DNA of 48,446 nucleotides from Mesorhizobium prunaredense (GTDB lineage: Bacteria > Pseudomonadota > Alphaproteobacteria > Rhizobiales > Rhizobiaceae): NCBI RefSeq assembly GCF_900156895.1, contig NZ_FTPD01000012.1:1-48446 (forward strand), written 5' to 3'. Positions 25,051 through 35,249 of this stretch are shown piece after piece. The notes under the pieces are model-generated. The model worked only from the letters and a program-made list of their open reading frames with translations. It had not been told where the DNA came from and did not search any database. Each line of letters begins with the position of its first letter. The stretch's first letter is position 1. Position numbers and translations under genes: made by a program.

Positions 25051-28000
25051 GTGCAGGGCTGGTTCATCGTCATCATCGCGATCGCCTATGTGACGTTGCT
25101 GTTCGTCATCGCCAGCCTCGGCGACCAACGCTCGACGACATCCGGGCCTGACCGGGCCCGGCCCTTCATCTATGCGCTCAGCCTGGCGATCTACTGCACC
25201 TCCTGGACCTTCTTCGGCTCGGTCGGCCTTTCGTCCGAGCGCGGCCTCGAATTCCTCGGCATCTATATCGGCCCGGTGCTGGTGTTCGTGTTCGGCTTTC
25301 CGCTGCTTCGGCGCATCGTCAGGCTTGCCAAGACAGAGAAGATCACCTCGATCGCCGACTTCCTCGGCGCCCGCTACGGCAAGAGCTTTGCCGTAGCAGC
25401 GATCGCCACGCTGATCGCGACGATCGGCGCGGTGCCGTATATGGCGCTGCAGTTGAAGGCGATTTCCGGCTCGGTCAGCCTGATGGTCGAGCATTATACC
25501 GGCTCGCCGCCTTCCTTCGATCCTTTCGTCAGCGACATCTCGCTGGTCGTCGCCATGCTGCTTGCGCTGTTTGCGGTGCTGTTCGGCACGCGCCATGCCG
25601 ACGCCACCGAGCACCAGGATGGGCTGGTGCTGGCGGTAGCGGTGGAAACCGTCGTCAAGCTCGCCGCCTTCCTGGCGATCGGCCTGATGGTCACCTTCCT
25701 GATCTTCGGCGGCCCGGGCGATATGGTCGACAAGCTCGCCGAGAATTCGCAAGTTCAGCGAGCGATGAGCTACAGCACCTCGCTCGCAACCTGGCTGGTG
25801 CTGACGTGTCTGAGCGGTTTCGCCATCATCATGCTGCCGCGCCAGTTCTATGTCACCATTGTCGAGAACCGCAGCGAGGCCGAACTGCGCACCGCGACGT
25901 GGGTGTTTCCGCTCTATCTGGTGGCGATCAACCTCTTCGTGCTGCCAATCGCGCTCGCCGGCCTGGCGCTGGTCGGCACCAGGACCAGCAGCGACCTCTA
26001 TGTCCTGTCGCTGCCGCTGCTCAGCGGTCACGATGTGTTGGCCATGGCGGCGTTCATCGGCGGCCTGTCGGCGGCGACCGCGATGGTGATCGTCGAAAGC
26101 GTCGCGCTGTCGATCATGATCTCCAACGATCTCGTCATTCCACTGTTTGTACGTCGCCTGCTCAAGACCACGACATCGGAGAACGAGGACTGGTCAGCGC
26201 TCATCCTCAACGTGCGACGGGCGGCGATCTTCATCATGCTGTTCATCGCCTTCCTCTACTATCGCGAGAGCACCGACAGCGCGCGGCTCTCCTCGATCGG
26301 CCTGATGTCCTTCGCCGCGATCGCCCAGTTCGCGCCGGCCTTGATCGGCGGACTGATCTGGCGCGGCGCCAATGGCAGGGGGGCGGCGCTCGGCATGGTC
26401 GCCGGCATCGTCGTCTGGAGCTATACGCTGCTGCTTCCTTCGCTCGCCGCGTCCGATACCGGCATCGTCGTCCACGGCCTGTTCGGTTTCGAAGCGTTGC
26501 GGCCGCAAGCGCTGTTCGGCACCGTCGCCGAGCCGCTGAACCACGGTGTCCTGTGGAGCCTGTCGGTCAACACGCTGTTCTTCGTGCTAGGCTCGCTGTC
26601 GCGCGCGTCGGTGCCGCTGGAGCGCATCCAGGCGTCGATTTTCGTGCCGCGCGAGGCGAGCCCGATGCCGAGCCTGCGCCGCTTCCGCACCACCGTCACC
26701 GTCAACGACCTCAAGGACACCATCGCGCGCTATCTCGGCGTCGAACGCACTGAACGGTCGTTTCAGTCGTTCGAAAAGAGCAACGGCGCTTCGCTGCACG
26801 GCAACGAGCAGGCCAGCATGGACGTCATCCGTTTCTCCGAGCAGCTTCTGGCAAGTGCCGTCGGCTCCTCTTCGGCGCGGCTGATCCTCTCGCTGCTGCT
26901 GCGCCGCAACGATCGAGAGGCGAAGGACGCTTTTCGCCTGCTCGATGACGCCACCGAAGCGCTGCAGCACAACCGCGACCTGCTGCAGATCGCGCTCGAC
27001 CAGATGGAACAAGGCATCACCGTCTTCGACAGTGATTTCCGGCTGATCTGCTGGAACCGCCAATATCGCGCGCTGTTCGACCTGCCCGACGAGATGGGCC
27101 AGGTCGGCGTCTCGCTCGACCGCATCCTGCGCCACCTTGCCGAGCGTGGGGACATTCCGGCCGACCAGCGGGTAGCGATGCTCAACCGCCTCACCAGTTT
27201 CGTCAGCCCCTGGCAGATGGAGTTGAAGACCAGCGGCCGCATCCTGGAATTGCGCTCCAACCCGATGCCGGATGGCGGCATCGTCGCCACCTATGCCGAC
27301 ATTTCCGGGCGCGTCGAGCAGGACCTGGCGCTGAAGCGCGCCAATGAAACGCTCGAACAGCGCGTCAAGAACCGCACCGTCGAACTGACCCGCGTCAACG
27401 AGGAGCTGGCACAGGCGCAGATGCTGGCCGAGGAGGCCAATCTCGGCAAGACCCGCTTCCTCGCTGCCGCCGGCCATGACATCCTGCAACCGCTGAACGC
27501 TGCTCGTCTCTATTGCTCGTCGCTGATCGAAAAGGCCGGCAAGGGAGTTGCGGGCAAGGCCGCGATCAACATCGAATCCTCGCTGGAATCGGTCGAGACC
27601 ATTCTCGGCGCGGTCCTCGACATTTCCCGTCTCGACGCCGGCGCGATGAAACCGGACGACACGGCCTTCAGCCTGGACGGACTGCTGCGCCAGATCGGCA
27701 ACGATTTTCAGCCGCTTGCCGCCGAGAAGAAACTCAGCCTGACGATCATGCCATCGTCGCTCAGCGTGACGACTGACCGCAATCTGTTGCGCCGCCTGAT
27801 CCAGAACCTCGTATCCAATGCTATCAAATACACCCGCCATGGCCGCATCCTGGTCGGCGTGCGGCGGCGCGGCGAACTGGCCGAGATACAGGTGATCGAC
27901 ACCGGCATCGGCATTGCCGCCGACAAGCTGAACACGGTCTTTCACGAATTCACCCGGCTCGATGAGGGCGCCCGTGAAGCCGAAGGCCTTGGGCTCGGCC

Positions 28001-28539
28001 TTTCGATCGTAGACCGCATCGCTCGCGTCTTGCGCCTTGAACTTCAGATTTTTTCAAGCCCGGGCAAGGGCACGCGCTTTTCCGTCGTCCTGCCGGTCGC
28101 GGCAGTGCAGGAGCCGCGGCGCGAGATCGAGGCCAAGGCGCCGGTCCGCACTGCTGCTTCGCTTGCGGGGCTGCGCGTGCTCTGCATCGACAACGACGCC
28201 CGCATCCTCGACGGCATGCGGCTGCTGCTCGAAGGCTGGGGCTGCAGCGTCGACACGTTTGCCGGCTCGAGGGATTTCGAGGGGTCCGGCATGCGTCGAC
28301 CCGATATCGTGCTTGCCGACTATCATCTCGACGGCGAGACCGGCCTTGACGCGATCGCCAAACTGCGCGCTATCCATGGCCATGACATGCCGGCGGTGCT
28401 GGTCACCGCCGACCGCTCGGGCGAGGTGCGCGCCAGCGCCGGCAGGCTCGACGTGCCGGTGATCAACAAGCCGCTCAAACCAGCGGTGCTGCGCTCGATG
28501 ATGGCGAGGGTCAGACCGCTGGCGTCGGCGGCGGAGTAA
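25051..28539 (+). CDS. transporter-coupled hybrid sensor histidine kinase (CrbS/ActK type)
   Basis: A 1162-residue protein. The N-terminal half is a sodium:solute symporter (SLC5/PutP-like) domain with about 12-13 membrane segments. It is followed by a linker corresponding to the STAC region, a PAS-like domain ([22 protein letters not shown]), a coiled coil, HisKA with phospho-acceptor H809 ([12 protein letters not shown]), HATPase boxes ([24 protein letters not shown]) and a C-terminal receiver with D1090 (LADYHLDG). The GTG at 25051 is preferred because AGGGAGGA precedes it; an ATG 11 codons earlier has the ribosome site inside the gene. Relatives CrbS and Sinorhizobium ActK act in acetate or acid-stress control. 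The signal here is unproven. Confidence 0.88.
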   Translation: MQGWFIVIIAIAYVTLLFVIASLGDQRSTTSGPDRARPFIYALSLAIYCTSWTFFGSVGLSSERGLEFLGIYIGPVLVFVFGFPLLRRIVRLAKTEKITSIADFLGARYGKSFAVAAIATLIATIGAVPYMALQLKAISGSVSLMVEHYTGSPPSFDPFVSDISLVVAMLLALFAVLFGTRHADATEHQDGLVLAVAVETVVKLAAFLAIGLMVTFLIFGGPGDMVDKLAENSQVQRAMSYSTSLATWLVLTCLSGFAIIMLPRQFYVTIVENRSEAELRTATWVFPLYLVAINLFVLPIALAGLALVGTRTSSDLYVLSLPLLSGHDVLAMAAFIGGLSAATAMVIVESVALSIMISNDLVIPLFVRRLLKTTTSENEDWSALILNVRRAAIFIMLFIAFLYYRESTDSARLSSIGLMSFAAIAQFAPALIGGLIWRGANGRGAALGMVAGIVVWSYTLLLPSLAASDTGIVVHGLFGFEALRPQALFGTVAEPLNHGVLWSLSVNTLFFVLGSLSRASVPLERIQASIFVPREASPMPSLRRFRTTVTVNDLKDTIARYLGVERTERSFQSFEKSNGASLHGNEQASMDVIRFSEQLLASAVGSSSARLILSLLLRRNDREAKDAFRLLDDATEALQHNRDLLQIALDQMEQGITVFDSDFRLICWNRQYRALFDLPDEMGQVGVSLDRILRHLAERGDIPADQRVAMLNRLTSFVSPWQMELKTSGRILELRSNPMPDGGIVATYADISGRVEQDLALKRANETLEQRVKNRTVELTRVNEELAQAQMLAEEANLGKTRFLAAAGHDILQPLNAARLYCSSLIEKAGKGVAGKAAINIESSLESVETILGAVLDISRLDAGAMKPDDTAFSLDGLLRQIGNDFQPLAAEKKLSLTIMPSSLSVTTDRNLLRRLIQNLVSNAIKYTRHGRILVGVRRRGELAEIQVIDTGIGIAADKLNTVFHEFTRLDEGAREAEGLGLGLSIVDRIARVLRLELQIFSSPGKGTRFSVVLPVAAVQEPRREIEAKAPVRTAASLAGLRVLCIDNDARILDGMRLLLEGWGCSVDTFAGSRDFEGSGMRRPDIVLADYHLDGETGLDAIAKLRAIHGHDMPAVLVTADRSGEVRASAGRLDVPVINKPLKPAVLRSMMARVRPLASAAE

Positions 28540-28549
28540 AGCCGGAGGG

Positions 28550-29209
28550 TCAGCCGGCCGCCGCCAGCGGGTCGCTGCCGATCTTGGACAGCAGGATCAC
28601 CGCCTGGGTGCGGCTGTCGACGCCAAGCTTCTGCAGAATGGCCGAGACATGCGCCTTGATCGTCGCTTCGGAGACACCGAGCTCGTAGGCGATCTGCTTG
28701 TTGAGCAGACCTTCGGCCAGCATGCCGAGCACACGCGTCTGCTGCGGCGTCAGCGTCTGCAGCCGCTTGATCAGATCGGATATCTCGGGATCGCGCTCGA
28801 CGCCGAGATCGATGCCGGTGGGCGCAGCGATGTCGCCGGCAAGCACTGACTGCACAGCGCTGCGGATCTCCTCCATGCTGGCCGATTTGGAGATGAAACC
28901 GGAAGCGCCGAGGTCGAGCGCGCGCCGGATGGTCACCGGGTCGTCATGCGCCGACACCACCACAAGCGGCACCGTCGGATGGATGCCGCGCAGCGAGATC
29001 AGGCCGGAAAGGCCGCTAGCGCCCGGCATCGACAGGTCGAGCAGCACCAGATCGACGTCCTCATTGGCCACGACCAGCGCCTTGGCGCTTTCGAAATCGC
29101 CGGCCTCGTGAATGCCGGCGACGTCGCCGATGCCGGCAAGCGCCTCTCTCAGCGCGCCGCGAAAAAGCGGATGATCGTCAGCGATGACGAAAGTGTAGCC
29201 CGACGGCAC
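28550..29209 (-). CDS. LuxR/NarL-family response regulator (CrbR/ActJ type)
   Basis: A 219-residue two-domain regulator. The receiver has the acidic pair DD (11-12), the phospho-acceptor D58 in LVLLDLSMPG and a Lys in FISKSAS. The C-terminal LuxR helix-turn-helix reads LTPQQTRVLGMLAEGLLNKQ followed by a second helix SEATIKAHVSAILQKLGV. GTG at 29209 is chosen because GGGAGG lies 5 bases upstream; an ATG seven codons earlier is possible. It converges on the large sensor kinase with a 10-base gap, so the two are almost certainly partners. In related systems the pair controls acetyl-CoA synthetase and acetate use; no such target is in this window. Confidence 0.88.
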   Translation of the reverse strand: MPSGYTFVIADDHPLFRGALREALAGIGDVAGIHEAGDFESAKALVVANEDVDLVLLDLSMPGASGLSGLISLRGIHPTVPLVVVSAHDDPVTIRRALDLGASGFISKSASMEEIRSAVQSVLAGDIAAPTGIDLGVERDPEISDLIKRLQTLTPQQTRVLGMLAEGLLNKQIAYELGVSEATIKAHVSAILQKLGVDSRTQAVILLSKIGSDPLAAAG

Positions 29210-29335
29210 AAGTCCCTCCCCGAATCCCATTGATGATTGTCTGCTTCTTACGGGATCAGTCGAACGATTATGCGGCGATATCAGCCGTTTTCAAGCGGCA
29301 AAGGCTATGTGCCGGGTTTCCCCGGTGAACGGTGC

Positions 29336-29773
29336 TCAGGTTTTTTGCAGATTGGGCTTGGCGCCATCCTCGGCGCTGTCCTTTTCCATGTCCTTGACGA
29401 TGCCCATGAAGCCGCGCAGGAAGCGCTCCATGTAGCTCATCGTCTTGTTGAAATCCTCCTCGCTGGGCAATGTCGACTCAAAGCGGGCGGCAAGCGAGTT
29501 CTCGAGCTTGACGACGCGCTGATCGAGCGCCTTCACCGAACTTTGCAGCCGGTCGATCTCGTCCTGGAAGGCGGCGCGTTCATCGGCCGCCATCCTGCAG
29601 ACGAGCTGGCCGGAACGCTCCTCGCAGATCGACATCGCACCGGTCTGCGTGTCCATGCGGACATAGCCGGTGGCCGACTTTTCCAACCGGTAGCGGTCGG
29701 CTTCCTCGGAAAATGCTGATGCCGCGACGAGCGAGACTAGGGCTGCGGGAATCAAGACGTGCTGCGGACGCAT
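29336..29773 (-). CDS. exported coiled-coil protein, function unknown
   Basis: A 145-residue protein. The ATG at 29773 is preferred over one four codons upstream because the earlier ATG overlaps its own GGAGG site. A signal peptide covers about residues 1-21 (ending ASAFS). Then comes a short beta-rich segment with two Cys (MSICEERSGQLVCRM) that could form a disulfide, and a predicted coiled coil (residues about 63-95) followed by a helix rich in Met and Glu. Probably periplasmic. Conserved hypothetical in rhizobia as far as I recall; no function proposed. Confidence 0.75.
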   Translation of the reverse strand: MRPQHVLIPAALVSLVAASAFSEEADRYRLEKSATGYVRMDTQTGAMSICEERSGQLVCRMAADERAAFQDEIDRLQSSVKALDQRVVKLENSLAARFESTLPSEEDFNKTMSYMERFLRGFMGIVKDMEKDSAEDGAKPNLQKT

Positions 29774-29942
29774 GTTGTCCTCCATGGGCCAGTAAGCGCA
29801 ATATTATCGCATGTTTGCGCCGGAAATGGGGAAGAACCCTGGCCTTTACCTTGACGCAGGTTCCTGTCGGAAAACCGTGTGACACTTTTCCGGAACCTGC
29901 TTGCCTCTTCCCCGTAAGATTGGTTGGGACTATAGCGCAACC

Positions 29943-30293
29943 ATGTCTCAGATTATCTACAAGATAGTACCTGAACCGCTGTGGCGCGAGGCCGAAAGAA
30001 GTCGCCGCTTCACCGGCGCGCCGATCGATGTCGCCGACGGCTTCATTCATTTTTCCACCGCTGGCCAGGCCAAGGAAACCGCGGCAAAACACTTTACCGG
30101 GCAGACCGGGCTGCTGCTGGTCGCCGTCGATGGATCCAGACTGGGTGATGCGCTAAAATACGAGGTCTCGCGCGGTGGTGCGCTGTTCCCGCATCTTTAC
30201 GGCCCGCTCGACCTCAACGCAGTCGTCTGGGTGCAACCATTGCCGCTCGGCACCGATGGCCTGCATCAATTCCCGACGCTGGAGGCCGAATGA
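29943..30293 (+). CDS. DUF952 family protein
   Basis: A 116-residue protein of the DUF952 family, recognised by IIYKIVPEPLWREAE near the start, FIHFSTAGQAKETAAKHF in the middle and FPHLYGPLDLNAVV toward the end. The family adopts an ADP-ribosyltransferase-like small fold, but its biochemical role is not established. The ATG at 29943 is used because the family begins exactly there; the frame is open a little further upstream. It overlaps the pyrD start by 4 bases, a pairing often seen in rhizobia. Confidence 0.88.
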   Translation: MSQIIYKIVPEPLWREAERSRRFTGAPIDVADGFIHFSTAGQAKETAAKHFTGQTGLLLVAVDGSRLGDALKYEVSRGGALFPHLYGPLDLNAVVWVQPLPLGTDGLHQFPTLEAE

Positions 30294-31366
30294 GCGTGCT
30301 AGACCGGCTCGGCCAAAAATTCCTGTTCGCATTCGATCCGGAAGCAGCCCACGGCCTGTCGATCGCGGCGCTGAAATGCGGGCTGCCGATAGGCGCGAGA
30401 CCGGTGCGCGACGACAGGCTGAAAGTCCGCGTCTGCGACATCGATTTCCCCAATCCGCTCGGCATGGCCGCCGGCTACGACAAGAACGCCGAGGTTCCCG
30501 ATGCGCTGCTTGGCCTTGGCTTCGGCTTTGCCGAGATCGGCACGATCACGCCGCTGCCGCAGGTCGGCAACCCGAAGCCGCGCATTTTCCGGCTGACGTC
30601 CGACGAAGCGGTGATCAACCGGCTGGGCTTCAACAACGAGGGTCACGCGGCCGCCGAACAACGGCTTGCCGCCCGCAAGGGCCGCGCCGGCATCGTCGGC
30701 GTCAATATCGGCGCCAACAAGGACAGCACCGACCGCGTCGGTGACTATGAACGCGGCGTTGCCAGGTTTGCGCCCTACGCCAGCTATCTGACGGTCAACA
30801 TCTCCTCGCCGAACACGCCGGGCCTGCGCAACATGCAGGCGCGTGAACAGCTTGGCGAGTTGCTGTCGCGCGTCATGGCCGCACGTGCGGCAGCGGCCGC
30901 GCAGCCGCCCATCTTCCTGAAGATCGCGCCGGACCTGGTCGAGGCCGAACTGGAGGATATCGCCGCCGAGGTCAGCGAGAAGCAAATGGACGGGCTCATC
31001 GTCTCCAACACCACGATTACGCGGCCGCGGCTGCGTAGCGCCGGGCTGGCCGGCGAGGCCGGCGGGCTTTCCGGAAAACCGTTGTTCGAACGCTCGACGA
31101 TCGTGCTGGCAAAGATGCGCAAATTGCTTGGCCCGGACCCCGCCATCATCGGCGTCGGCGGCGTCGATTCCGCGGAGACGGCACTTGAAAAGATCCGCGC
31201 CGGCGCCGATCTCGTCCAGCTCTACACCGGCATGATCTATGCCGGGCCTGCACTGCCCGGCCGCATTCTTGCCGGTATGGCCCGGTTCGCGGACATGCAA
31301 CGGCTCAAATCACTGCGCGAGTTGCGCGATAGCAGCCTCGAGCGATGGACGTCGAAGCCGCTCTAA
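30290..31366 (+). CDS. pyrD: dihydroorotate dehydrogenase (quinone), class 2
   Basis: A 358-residue FMN enzyme oxidising dihydroorotate to orotate at the membrane, the fourth step of pyrimidine synthesis. Class 2 features are the extended N-terminal helix region, NPLGMAAGYDKNAEV, NRLGFNNEG, the active-site VNISSPNTPGLRNMQ with its catalytic Ser, and IGVGGVDSAETALEKIRAGA for FMN phosphate binding. ATGA overlap couples its translation to the DUF952 gene. Length is slightly above E. coli PyrD. Confidence 0.95.
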   Translation: MSVLDRLGQKFLFAFDPEAAHGLSIAALKCGLPIGARPVRDDRLKVRVCDIDFPNPLGMAAGYDKNAEVPDALLGLGFGFAEIGTITPLPQVGNPKPRIFRLTSDEAVINRLGFNNEGHAAAEQRLAARKGRAGIVGVNIGANKDSTDRVGDYERGVARFAPYASYLTVNISSPNTPGLRNMQAREQLGELLSRVMAARAAAAAQPPIFLKIAPDLVEAELEDIAAEVSEKQMDGLIVSNTTITRPRLRSAGLAGEAGGLSGKPLFERSTIVLAKMRKLLGPDPAIIGVGGVDSAETALEKIRAGADLVQLYTGMIYAGPALPGRILAGMARFADMQRLKSLRELRDSSLERWTSKPL

Positions 31367-31527
31367 CCCGGCGAAGGACCTGCCGTTGGTCGTTTCCGAC
31401 ACCTGATCCAGGATCCGCTCCCCATTGCGGCTTGATCGAACAGCCGATGTGGCCCAGTTTCCGGACGCCTCGTACCACTCATCCAACCACAGCCAACCGA
31501 AACCCGCCGCTGGCGCAGCTGCCGCTC

Positions 31528-32430
31528 ATGCCCCTGCAGATCGTTCATCATCCCGACTATGACGCCGGCTTCGCCGTCAACGATCGCTTCCCGATGAGCA
31601 AATACAAGCTGCTGATGGAAGCCTTGGGCACGCGCGGACTGGCCGGCCACGCCGCGCTCAACATGCCCGAGCCGGCCCCGGCATCATGGCTGAAGCTTGC
31701 CCATGCCGCCGGCTATGTCGACCAGGTGCTGGCCTGCGGAGTGCCGGAGAAGATCGAGCGCGAGATCGGCTTTCCGGTGAGCCCGCGCGTCTCGCTCAGG
31801 GCGCAGCTCGCAACGGGTGGCACCGTGCTGGCGGCGCGGCTGGCGTTGCTGAACGGCATCGCCTGCAATACCGCCGGCGGCAGCCATCATGCGCGGCGCG
31901 CGCAAGGCGCCGGCTTCTGCACCTTCAACGATGTTGCGGTGGCTTCACTGGTGCTGCTTGCCGAAGCAGCCGCCGGCAATATCCTGATCGTCGATCTCGA
32001 CGTGCATCAGGGCGACGGCACGGCCGACATTTTGGGCGATGAACGGCGCGTTTTCACCTTTTCCATGCATGGCGACCGCAACTATCCGACGCGCAAGATC
32101 GCTTCCGACCTCGACATCGCCCTGCCCGACGGCACCGGCGATGCGGCCTATCTCGAAAGGTTGGGCGGCATCCTGCCGGAACTCACCGCCAGGGCGCGCT
32201 GGGACATCGTTTTCTACAATGCCGGGGTCGACGTTCATGCCGAGGACCGGCTTGGCAGGTTGTCGCTGTCGAACGACGGGCTGCGTGCCCGCGACGACAT
32301 GATGATCCGTCATTTCCGCGCGCTCGGCATCCCGGTCTGCGGCGTTATCGGCGGCGGCTATTCGACTGACGTGGCGGCTCTGGCCGCGCGCCATGCCATC
32401 CTGTTCGAAACGGCCTCAGGCTTCGCCTAA
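31528..32430 (+). CDS. histone deacetylase family hydrolase
   Basis: A 300-residue zinc hydrolase of the HDAC/acetoin-utilisation superfamily. The His pair is in GGSHHARRAQGAGFCTFND, the zinc ligands in LIVDLDVHQGDGTAD and YNAGVDVHAEDRLG, and the glycine loop in GVIGGGYS. It likely removes acetyl groups from small molecules or lysines in the cytoplasm; the substrate is unknown. The ATG at 31528 fits the family N terminus (MPLQIVHHPDYD). The frame is open back into pyrD, but that stretch is Arg/Pro-rich and not conserved. Probably transcribed with pyrD. Confidence 0.88.
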   Translation: MPLQIVHHPDYDAGFAVNDRFPMSKYKLLMEALGTRGLAGHAALNMPEPAPASWLKLAHAAGYVDQVLACGVPEKIEREIGFPVSPRVSLRAQLATGGTVLAARLALLNGIACNTAGGSHHARRAQGAGFCTFNDVAVASLVLLAEAAAGNILIVDLDVHQGDGTADILGDERRVFTFSMHGDRNYPTRKIASDLDIALPDGTGDAAYLERLGGILPELTARARWDIVFYNAGVDVHAEDRLGRLSLSNDGLRARDDMMIRHFRALGIPVCGVIGGGYSTDVAALAARHAILFETASGFA

Positions 32431-32472
32431 CGGCTTTTTTGCTACGCCGACCTTCGGGCTCGGGGTCATGTT

Positions 32473-32736
32473 CTACTTTCGATAGTTGGCGATCCTGAGC
32501 AGGATGAAGGCCGGAATGACGATCGCCGCGCCCAGCAGGATGTAGCCGAGGAAACGGTCAATGGCGCGGAAGCCCAGGTTCCAGAGATCGATGAAGACAT
32601 TGCGGATGCCGTAGAGCACATCCATCGGCGACCAGCCGAACGCGTTCATGACAAGGCCGACGAGGAACGATAGCACCAGCAGCTTCAGGAGCACCCGGAG
32701 CGGCGTGTCGCCGAGAAAGCGCGTCAGTGCGGACAA
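32473..32736 (-). CDS. small membrane protein of DUF6460 type, TTG start
   Basis: An 87-residue protein with two membrane helices (about residues 14-33 and 59-80) flanking an amphipathic middle segment (WSPMDVLYGIRNVFIDLWNLGF). TTG at 32736 is proposed as the start because a GGAGA site lies 7 bases upstream and homologous-looking sequence begins at SALTRFLGDTPLRV. An ATG 29 codons upstream would add an unconserved tail with repeated RG/PN text. Function unknown. It converges on the HDAC-like gene. Confidence 0.75.
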   Translation of the reverse strand: MSALTRFLGDTPLRVLLKLLVLSFLVGLVMNAFGWSPMDVLYGIRNVFIDLWNLGFRAIDRFLGYILLGAAIVIPAFILLRIANYRK

Positions 32737-33017
32737 GGCGTGTCTCCAGATTCGGTTGCCCCGATTCGGTTGCCTCGATTCGGTCACAGCTCCAGAAATA
32801 CGCACTTGGCCGCCCGGCATCAAGGTGATCGCTCAGTTGCTCCGGTCGGCGCTTTGTCGAATTGTGCTCTTGACACTTATGTTGCAGTGCAGCAAAACTG
32901 AACGACAGAGGGTAACCAGTTGATATCGAACTGCCAGACTCATCGCCCGGCCATGGACGGATGCTGCCTCACCCTGACTTGCGAACACATGGCTTCTTGG
33001 AACACAGGGCTTCTTGA

Positions 33018-34889
33018 ATGAGATACAGGCGCGATATCGATGGTCTTCGGGCCGTTGCGGTACTGCCGGTTGTGCTCTTCCATTTCGGCATCTCGGCGAT
33101 TCCAGGCGGCTTTACCGGCGTCGATATCTTCTTCGTCATATCTGGTTACCTGATCACCGGAAGCCTTCTGGACGACCTCGAACGCGGCCAGTTTTCGATC
33201 GTCAGCTTCTACTGGCGCCGCGCCCGGCGCATCCTGCCGGCGCTGATCTTTGTCACGCTTCTCACCTGTATTGCGGCCTTGTTCATTCTTCTGCCGTCGG
33301 ATCTGCATGAATTCAGTCTCAGCGTCGTAGCGGCTTCGACTTTCTGGTCGAATATCTATTTCTGGAAAACGTCAAATTACTTCTCGATCGATGCCGAGCT
33401 CCGACCGCTGTTGCACACGTGGTCGCTTTCGGTCGAGGAGCAGTACTATATCTTTGCCCCGATCCTGATGTTCCTGATCTACCGCTATTTTGGCAAACGC
33501 TGGCTGACGATACTCCTGCCGATCATCCTCGGCAGCTTCGTGCTGGCGGTCATGGCGACGTGGCTGGCGCCAAACGCGGGATTCTACCTGCTGCCGACAC
33601 GGATCTGGGAGCTCATGCTGGGCGCCGTGCTTATGCTGAAACGCCCCCCGCCCTTGAGCAGCCGGTTTCTTATGGAACTGCTCGGGTTGGTCGGATTTGG
33701 CCTTCTTGCCATCGGGTTCTTCATGATCTCGGAGAGCGACCCGTTCCCGGGCTACAACGCTTTGTATCCTTGCGTCGGAACGGTCCTGCTTATCTATGTT
33801 GGCCAAAACAGCCCCTCGACGATCGTTACCCGCCTGCTCGAAGTCCGACCACTGGTCTGGATCGGCCTCATCTCCTATTCGCTATATCTTGTCCACTGGC
33901 CGATCAATGCGTTCGCGCACTATCTCTCACTAGAAGAACTCGACCCGTCGATGACCGTTGCATTGACAGCAGCAAGCTTCGCGCTGGCTGCGTTTTCCTG
34001 GAAGTACGTCGAGCAGCCGTTTCGGCAGAAAAGGAGCTTCACCGCCCCGGCGCCCATCTTCGCCTTTTCAGCGGGCGCAATCGCTGTTCTTTGCCTTGGC
34101 GGGGCGGCCGGGGCGCTCGGCAACGGCTTTCCGCAACGCTTTCCAGACTATGTCCAACAGCGGATTCCTGTCGGGGACTGGGGCAATGGCACCTGTTTCA
34201 ACGAGGGCTTCAGCCGGATCGAAAACTGGAATATCGAGGATTGCACGCGCACACGCGGCTTCCCTACAACCGTTTTGTTGTGGGGTGACTCGTTCGCCGC
34301 CCACTATGTTCCAGGCCTGGACGCCAACATAAATCAGCTACAGGCCAACATCGTCGAATATACTTACGCGGGCTGTCCCCCAATTCTCTCCTACTTCTCC
34401 TATGGACGCCCAGATTGCATGCGGTTCAATCAGCAAGCCCTGAAGATCATCCAGGACGCTGGCATCAAGACGGTTGTGCTCAGCGGTCGGTGGACCGATT
34501 ATGAGGCCAGGAGTTTCGACGGTCTCCAGCAAACGATCGATACGCTTCGTGGCCTGGGCGTGCGTGTGTTTGTCATCGGCCAGTCTCCACAGTTCATAAC
34601 CGACGTTCGGAAAATCGCGTTCTTCGCAAAACGGGAAAACCTGGATGATACGTCCTGGCCAATGGCCATGGATCCCGACATCAACAACCGTGTGCGCGCA
34701 TTTACCAAAGGCGCCACCTTTATCGATCCGCTGAATTTCCTCTGTAGTGCAGGACGCTGCTCCTACGCCGACGCAGGCCAGTTCCTCTATTTCGACTACG
34801 GCCATTTTTCTACCATCGGGGCCACGCTGGCGATTTCGAAATACTGGCCGGCCTTTGCCACAGACGATACCCTTGCCACGGCGGAATAA
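33018..34889 (+). CDS. acyltransferase 3 / SGNH membrane protein (OafA-like)
   Basis: A 623-residue protein. Residues about 1-370 form an acyltransferase-3 domain with 10 or so membrane helices, including RRDIDGLRAVAVLPVVLFH at the start and the RARRILPALIF and TWSLSVEEQYY motifs. The C-terminal about 220 residues form a periplasmic SGNH hydrolase-like domain; its block I is LLWGDSFAAHY with the nucleophile Ser. Such fusions O-acetylate surface polysaccharide or lipopolysaccharide sugars. A weak ribosome site precedes the ATG. It stands alone next to tRNA-Gly, and its GC content looks lower than its left neighbours, so transfer is possible. The sugar target is unknown. Confidence 0.88.
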   Translation: MRYRRDIDGLRAVAVLPVVLFHFGISAIPGGFTGVDIFFVISGYLITGSLLDDLERGQFSIVSFYWRRARRILPALIFVTLLTCIAALFILLPSDLHEFSLSVVAASTFWSNIYFWKTSNYFSIDAELRPLLHTWSLSVEEQYYIFAPILMFLIYRYFGKRWLTILLPIILGSFVLAVMATWLAPNAGFYLLPTRIWELMLGAVLMLKRPPPLSSRFLMELLGLVGFGLLAIGFFMISESDPFPGYNALYPCVGTVLLIYVGQNSPSTIVTRLLEVRPLVWIGLISYSLYLVHWPINAFAHYLSLEELDPSMTVALTAASFALAAFSWKYVEQPFRQKRSFTAPAPIFAFSAGAIAVLCLGGAAGALGNGFPQRFPDYVQQRIPVGDWGNGTCFNEGFSRIENWNIEDCTRTRGFPTTVLLWGDSFAAHYVPGLDANINQLQANIVEYTYAGCPPILSYFSYGRPDCMRFNQQALKIIQDAGIKTVVLSGRWTDYEARSFDGLQQTIDTLRGLGVRVFVIGQSPQFITDVRKIAFFAKRENLDDTSWPMAMDPDINNRVRAFTKGATFIDPLNFLCSAGRCSYADAGQFLYFDYGHFSTIGATLAISKYWPAFATDDTLATAE

Positions 34890-34964
34890 CAGTCGGGCGG
34901 CTGGCAACGAGTGCACGCTTAACGATTGCCCGAACGCCGGCTTGCGTGGTAACGAGGCTGCTGC

Positions 34965-35038
34965 GCGGGTATGATGTAATGGTAGCCTGTCAGCTTCCCA
35001 AGCTGAACGCGCGGGTTCGATTCCCGCTACCCGCTCCA
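34965..35038 (+). tRNA. tRNA-Gly (anticodon CCC)
   Basis: A 74-base tRNA with encoded CCA. Acceptor GCGGGTA pairs fully with TACCCGC; the D arm is short; the anticodon stem TCAGC/GCTGA encloses loop TTCCCAA, giving anticodon CCC; the T arm GCGGG-TTCGATT-CCCGC is perfect. It reads codon GGG. The region to its right ends in a damaged copy of its 3' part (41420-41460), marking it as an integration target. Confidence 0.97.
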
Positions 35039-35249
35039 GCTTGCGCCATAAGGCTTTGCGCCTGATTTGGCAAGTGCCGAAACCAGCGGTTTTACAGGCA
35101 GTTTTACAGCTCATGTTCTCTGTCTGGCCTCGCCGATGCCGACCTTGTTCCACGGGCGGCGCCGGCACCTCACATGGCCCACATAAGCCGGTCCAGCTGG
35201 GTCGCCTATGTCATCGGAACAGAACATAACGTGATTCTAATATGAGGCG

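Noticed and set aside
32870..32894. TTGACA and a TTGC-N6-GCAA dyad upstream of the acyltransferase gene
   Set aside because: No matching -10 at proper spacing and no clear regulator consensus, so it was not called as a promoter or operator.
34338..35168. Long minus-strand frame across tRNA-Gly
   Set aside because: It is the antisense of the acyltransferase end and the tRNA gene; this well-known kind of false protein arises by translating tRNA-Gly backward.
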